NCBI RefSeq assembly: GCF_026151205.1
Contig: NC_087078.1
Coordinates: forward strand, 19,011,765-19,075,764
Source: Bolinopsis microptera
Taxonomy: Eukaryota; Ctenophora; Tentaculata; Lobata; Bolinopsidae
Length of the DNA stretch: 64,000 bases
Direction: 5' to 3'
How positions within the stretch are numbered: position 1 is the stretch's first letter; each line of letters opens with the position of its first letter. Under the pieces are notes generated by a model. It was given only the letters and a program-made list of their open reading frames with translations. It had not been told where the DNA came from and made no database searches. The position numbers were made by a program, and so were the translations under genes. Shown piece after piece: positions 58,418 through 64,000 of the stretch.

Positions 58418-58619
58418 TATATATATATAAGTCAAACCTGCCCAAGCTAGAGAGCCATGGCAGGGCCAGCAAGCAAGGCCTGGACCAAAACAAACTGAGC
58501 CGACTGGTTATAGAAAATAACAATATGGAAACAATATTAACAATAATAGAAGAATATAGAAAAAATAGTAAGGAGGGACAAACCGGGGCCCCTCCCCGGG
58601 GCCGAAGAGGAAAGTTGTC
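58418..58619 (-). mobile_element. Retroposed insert with 14-bp target duplication
   Basis: About 202 bp flanked by the direct repeat CTCTAGAAATGGTA at 58404-58417 and 58620-58633. On the minus strand the insert runs from a GC-rich head (CCCCGGGGAGGGGCCCC) to a (TA)n tail. A long target duplication and a simple-repeat tail fit LINE-mediated insertion, of a SINE or a 5'-truncated LINE. The 94-codon minus-strand frame across it includes flanking sequence and is not a gene. Confidence 0.75.
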
Positions 58620-59138
58620 CTCTAGAAATGGTAACATTATCATCGGAGACAGTGTCACCATATGATTCATTGGTACCTTAATAATGTCATTTTGGACACA
58701 TTATAATCATATCACTGGTTTATTATTTAATGGGGACCAGCAGCACCGTTGGGTATAATACGGTGTTAACTACTGAATTACTGCGCGTTTTCCTCTAGAA
58801 ACACACTTTTTTAGAGATTTTACAGGCGTATCCTCTAAAATCATCTATTTTGTCCAATTTTAGGGAGGGGCGCCAAAAGGGGAGGGGGCGCCAACTGGGG
58901 GGGCGCTTTTTCAGCGGGGGGGGGGGGGGGGGTTAACAGGCAACGTTACGCCGCTCACAGAAACCAGCGTTTATCAGCGGGTACTAGTACTGTATTAATA
59001 CTGTATTAGTACTGTATTAGTACTGTCCAGCACTTTGATAGAAATATAATTTGAAATTAAACAGGTTCTCTGAGGATTGCTGTGTTAGATAGCCTCTCTG
59101 GAGAGTGAGCAATGAACTGCTACAACAGATGCAGGTAT

Positions 59139-59670
59139 TGCTAGTATGCAGGTATGTTTTATCTGGTAAAACAGGTTATCTGGGGGTGTTAGATAGCCTC
59201 TCTGGAGAGTGAGCAATGCACTGCTACAACCAGGTGCAGGTATTGCTAGTATGCAGGTATTGCTAGTATGCAGGTATTGCTAGTATGCAGGTATTGCTAG
59301 TATGCAGGTATTGCTAGTATGCAGGTATTGCTAGTATGCAGGTATTGCTAGTATGCAGGTATTGCTAGTATGCAGGTATTGCTAGTATGCAGGTATTGCT
59401 AGTATGCAGGTATTGCTAGTATGCAGGTATTGCTAGTATGCAGGTATTGCTAGTATGCAGGTATTGCTAGTATGCAGGTATTGCTAGTATGCAGGTATTG
59501 CTAGTATGCAGGTATTGCTAGTATGCAGGTATTGCTAGTATGCAGGTATTGCTAGTATGCAGGTATTGCTAGTATGCAGGTATTGCTAGTATGCAGGTAT
59601 TGCTAGTATGCAGGTATTGCTAGTATGCAGGTATTGCTAGTATGCAGGTATTGCTAGTATGCAGGTATGT
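59139..59670. repeat. 17-bp minisatellite, about 26 copies
   Basis: Units TATGCAGGTATTGCTAG, almost perfect. The array is nested in a duplicated block: GATAGCCTCTCTGGAGAGTG and GAGCAATG...CTGCTACAAC occur both at about 59089 and 59196, and GCAGGTATGTTTTATC flanks it on both sides. Each unit contains CAG|GTATTG, a donor-like word, but no coding exon was found next to it. Confidence 0.93.
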
Positions 59671-62600
59671 TTTATCCGGTAAAACTTGTCATTGAGGACT
59701 GATCTACCTTGTTGCTGTGGAATATACACGATATATAAGTATTCCGGGATATAGATAGTTGAAGTTCAAAGTGTAGGGCTAATGAACCTTGAAGACAAAA
59801 AAGTGTCGCGACTTTGTCATGATAAATTACTGAGAAAAGCAACATAGCTGCGAAATTGTCAGACTTGGATTTCAGTCTCCAATCAAGTAATGACCAGATA
59901 CGAACGATCCTTCGGCTTCTTGTAAAGCTCTTCCTTGAAAGTGCTGGTTTACATTGTAATGCAGGTAATGCCGAAGTAAAATAACAAAGGTGGTCGACTC
60001 ATTCGATGGCCTTGTTGCGTCGCAACGAATCCTCAGAAGATAAGGAGAAGATGAGATAAGATAACTAATCGGAATGTCGTACAATGCCACCGGTTATAGG
60101 GGAAGCAGTAAGAATATCCTTCGAAAATAAAATAAATGGTTTTATTGCTGCGTCTGTTGATTTAAAGTAAATACATGACAGCTCAACTAAAGTAATTAGT
60201 ATATTTAAACATTGCAAAACGTTTTCAGCAGAACTTGCACAATTCGTAAAACTAAACTGCAACATAGTGATTGTGCCTCTATTTCACAATAATTTCTAAT
60301 ATCTCGGATAGGTTCTAGCGGGCGAAGCTAACATGAGATCTGTGGTGGCGAACTGAAACAAATTTTGTCGACACGTGACAGTGATTAACCAATCAGCTTC
60401 CAGCATTGATCAAGGAAATATCACAACCACTGTCACGTGTAAAAACAAAAGCTTTTCAAAGCTTAACAACTGTAACAACTGTACTGTTGCATCTGACACA
60501 GCTAAATCACTATCAATCAGATGATGCCTACAAATTAGTATAAGAGGAAAACAAAACAGTAGTACCTTACTAATTGTACAAGTACTAGTAGCATATTGAA
60601 TATTGATATCGGCTCCGTTTTAGACTTTATTTATCCTCCACCGACTATTTAAATACACCCTGTATTTACCCTTTTAGCAATAGCTGTACTGATGCACTTT
60701 TGTACAATGTACTGTTACTGTTGTACTTTCGTCATGAGGAGTTCATCATACTGATATATAAGTCATTGTGTCTTTTTATTCTGTCGGTTACTTGCGGTAA
60801 CATAAATGCTGAATTAGGGTTTGATGTTGTCATTAGCTCGTATATGTCTCTATATAAAGATCACAGATACAACCACTACGTTTCCAATGGCCGGAGACCT
60901 GAGAAGCATTTGTCGGAAGATATCTTGCCTGGCATCCGCCCAGCTCACGTTCCCTCCTGGCCACCATTTTAAGTGGCTATAAGTGAGGAATAAATATCTT
61001 CCATTAACAGTTTTTTGGCCGAAAAAGATATTCAAAATGTAAATGAAAATGGGAGTACAAAGAACCAAGAGGCATCTAGTTGAGTACAGAGATAACCGCC
61101 CGCCTGGGAACCGTGTGTGTCATGTCAAAGACTGAGAAAATGATCTTTTTTACCTGTCAAATCTAATGGATCGCTCTTCTAAATAAGCTTCATGTCAAGA
61201 TGGCAGGGCAGATGGGTAATGAGAAAGACTAAACTTAAATTCTTAAATTGTCTCACGAGATAATCATGGCGGAAAACTACCGAATTTAAAGACCAGCATC
61301 AAGTACATCATTACGTGAAACTCATGACTGAAACTGACGGGGATTAAAGACTGCGAGTAAAAGCGACGTTTATAAATAAGATAAGATCTCTATAATATCA
61401 CGACAACATTACAGCAAGATTACGACAACATTACAGCAAGATAACGACAAATCCAGACCCGCGGCACATCTCTACACACTCCCTGCAGTTGTGATTAGAA
61501 ACTATTATCAGGCGGTGCGGAGTACCTACAACTGTAACCATAACACCGACCACTATCTCACCTAATAGCAGGGCAAATTCTTTCGTTAATCGGCCGAATC
61601 GAGGAAAACGCTGGATTTAAACGATTACGATTCCATCAGGCACGGACCAGCTATCACATCTTTAAAGAGTTAAAGGGTTCACAATAGCCAGTGATAGGTC
61701 CACGTAAAAACACTGACAGCCAAGAATTCACCGTCATTGTGAAGAAGGAGATGTAAGGAGAGATAAGGGAGTAATTGTATACGTGTTAGTGGGCTATTGT
61801 GGGCAGGTTACTCTGCAGACCGCACCAACAGCCAGAATGTCAACCGAACAATGCTAATTATTTAACGGTAGTCACAGAATTAATTATCTCAAATAGGCTA
61901 AATAATGATTTCCATGTCATTAATAATGCTTGTATTATACGGCTAACGTAATTATCATCTATTGTTGATTGTAGAGAAGTTGTGAAATGCAAATTCAGGA
62001 TTTCCGGACAAAGAAAATACAAGTTCTTTTATCAGAGTGTCCTGAGATGGGGTTAATAGTTAATTGTTTTAGCTATTTAATATTCCATAGATAATATTAG
62101 AATATATAATTCTTGTACCCATTTAATATTCCATAAAATTTGATTTATGTTGCACATGGATAACATTGGAGGGGAATAATTAGTATTAAAGGAAGGGGTA
62201 GGGACTCAATGCTACAAAAGCTTTTGGTAAGGTGCCCAAATCGTGCACATCTGCATCATGCGCTCTGCATGACAACTCGCCAAAAACGTGACCGGAAAGG
62301 GAACAAATTAGTTGTAGAATACGCTTATCTTTAACTTATCATGTGCTCAGAGAGTATAATACCCGAGCTTTAGTTTGTGCTTTTTCAGCAATACCACCGA
62401 AGATTTGCTGCAAATTTCAGAATCTCTTCAAATCACTTAATCACAGTATCACAGTACGTAACACAGATGACATTATAAACAATTTGTCAGGCGCCGAATT
62501 TTTGAACCCAAAACAAGATAGATATAATATATAACCATAAATGGTTAATATATATAATTATAAACACGGCGGAACCAACTATTCTGTCACCATGCTTTTC

Positions 62601-62812
62601 AACATTCACCCTAAAAGTACAGCAACTGAAAGCAATCATAACACGTTTCAGCAGTTTCTACCGCTTTGAAATAGTTTGCTTCTGGCTTAATAAGAACTAG
62701 CTTCAATAAAAGTCGTTAGGAATAGCCCCCTGCCCCTCTCGAATGACAAAACAATTTCAGGATACATTTCATTTATTAGCTCACACGCCAAATTGGAAGG
62801 ATTCATATTGGT

Positions 62813-62871
62813 AGTTGCTATTTTATTGAATATTGATACCAATGGTATCGATATTCAATAAAATAGCAACT
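62813..62871. repeat. Near-perfect 29-bp inverted repeat
   Basis: Left arm AGTTGCTATTTTATTGAATA continuing to TTGATACCA, right arm its complement with one mismatch (A/G) and one central nucleotide. AT-rich cruciform or remnant of a palindromic element. Confidence 0.85.
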
Positions 62872-64000
62872 GTTTGTTTGGTCCATAGCATAGTAATATT
62901 AGTTATTCGTCAAGAAGACCCGTGCTAATCTCTTACAATGAATCACGATCAGCGCAATAAGACAAATTTGAACGCAAAATGAGAAATAACGTTCATCTTA
63001 CTCACCAGTTTAACGGTTAACCAATAATTAATTGGAACCTAAATAGGTAAGCAAAGACGAATGAATTAGGAACCTTTCAACAACCAACAGACATCAAAGT
63101 AATTATAAGTATAACATAATTCGTTCCAGTCTTCAATACGCGGGGACCCTAGACAAACTCAAATTGCTAGGCTGAGGTGCACCTTACACTTTTGTTCAGG
63201 AGAAACATAATAAAACGGTGGTTGGCAGGGGGGGGGGGGGGGTTATTAATGAAATGTCCTGGTCCACCGTAATTAAGTTTAAATAACAAGGACGCCCAAA
63301 TGATCATGACTCTTTTAGTCTCTTACTACGTTTTGTTCATTTCCCCAAATTATACAACACCCTCGCACCAACAATAGATCACTATTGACTACATCTCTGA
63401 TATTGTTAAGAAATTAATATTAAAAAGGAACTTTATAACAATTAAACTATTTTCACAACTACAGTTAAATACATTTATTGAGGACGTTACAGAAGGAATT
63501 TATTTAACGTAGTCCGAGGAGTCCTAATTCTCCTCGCGTCCTAAGATGGCGTTTCTCTTGTTTCATAAATGAAGGTGGTCAATATTGGAATGAGATATAT
63601 CATATAGAGTATATATTGACTGATAATGATATATCTCACATATGCATATTAGATATGCCAAATTTTAGTTTTACATGTACCACCAGATAACAGAGATACT
63701 ATAAATATCAACAGCAATGAACTAAAACGTTCTCGATTCTCTGGTATATGTACAATGAATATAATATAATATCAATAATAGGAACTTTGGTACGTGAGTT
63801 CTGTACACACCAAATGGCGGCTATATCATATATAGTGGTCACTCTGGTCAGGATTACTACTCAGTGTTGTTTTTTGATATAATTGGAGTCCTTGCTCCGG
63901 GTTCCTGACCGTTAATCAGATTTGTACCAAAGTGTACCTCCTAGTTAACGTGTACTACAGTTAGTGTAAACCTCCTGATCTCCGTAAATGTGTGAAACCA

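Larger units (their letters stand above)
54240..64000. other. Gene-poor, repeat-containing right end
   Basis: I find no convincing coding exon. It contains arrays at 57.6 and 59.2 kb, a retroposed insert at 58.4 kb, long poly-G runs (about 58915-58933, 63228-63242) and hairpins at 56.36 and 62.81 kb. The inverted pair ACACGTGACAGTG / CACTGTCACGTGT occurs near 60369 and 60429. A TAA stop followed by AATAAATG near 63470-63510 on the minus strand could be a gene 3' end, but no upstream exon supports it. Confidence 0.5.

Noticed and set aside
60700-61068. 90-codon plus frame with a hydrophobic start and its antisense frame
   Set aside because: No acceptor or homology signal; both strands are open over the same stretch, as expected by chance.

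Overview
The window looks like AT-rich, intron-rich animal nuclear DNA. It has GT-AG introns, no operons, abundant minisatellites, tRNA-like SINE fragments, MITEs, foldback elements and interstitial TTAGGG repeats. Species cannot be read from it. A cnidarian-like or other non-vertebrate metazoan is my best guess. The guess rests on a secreted sphingomyelinase-D-type phospholipase with Cys-rich repeats and on hints of spliced-leader trans-splicing. Most genes are chains of short exons, which I reconstructed by reading splice sites and checking that reading phases agree at every junction.

Layout. 1-4.7 kb: nothing coding seen. 4.7-15.8 kb (-): a divergent actin-fold protein of 390 or 392 aa, 11 coding exons plus one alternative exon, with degenerate nucleotide-binding loops. 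16.8-21.4 kb (-): an RPUSD4-like RNA pseudouridine synthase. 22.0-31.0 kb (-): the NAA30 N-terminal acetyltransferase. Its 6-kb intron holds three small ORFs with a Regnase-type UBA-like domain, and a fourth relative lies at 48.9 kb (+). 31.4-32.1 kb (-): a BTB/POZ protein. 33.2-35.0 kb (+): the phospholipase D-like protein. 35-39.8 kb: gene-free, with SINE-like pieces, a pogo-type MITE, nested palindromic elements and telomeric repeats. 39.8-44.4 kb (-): a complete seven-exon, 429-aa divergent class A GPCR. 44.6-45.3 kb (+): a short head-to-head gene. 45.3-64 kb: almost no recognisable coding sequence apart from the 48.9-kb ORF; repeats dominate.

Main discovery. Several minisatellites are tandem amplifications of real splice sites, not random intronic repeats. 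In the actin-like gene one intron starts with 40 copies of a 25-bp unit, each carrying the exon end and its GTGAGT donor. The same intron ends with 11 copies of a 47-bp unit, each carrying the acceptor and the first 33 nt of the next exon. The GPCR has a 20-bp donor array (about 22 copies) and a 64-bp acceptor array (4 copies). The head-to-head gene has a whole mini-intron repeated about 8 times. The actin-like gene also has a pair of homologous, phase-matched exons that can only be used as alternatives.

Second theme. Most start codons sit 1-20 nt downstream of a good 3' splice acceptor, as expected if mRNAs receive a spliced leader or have an intron just before the ATG. The genes do not form an obvious pathway. 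They are ordinary neighbours in an animal genome, and the unusual biology lies in how their splice sites have been multiplied.
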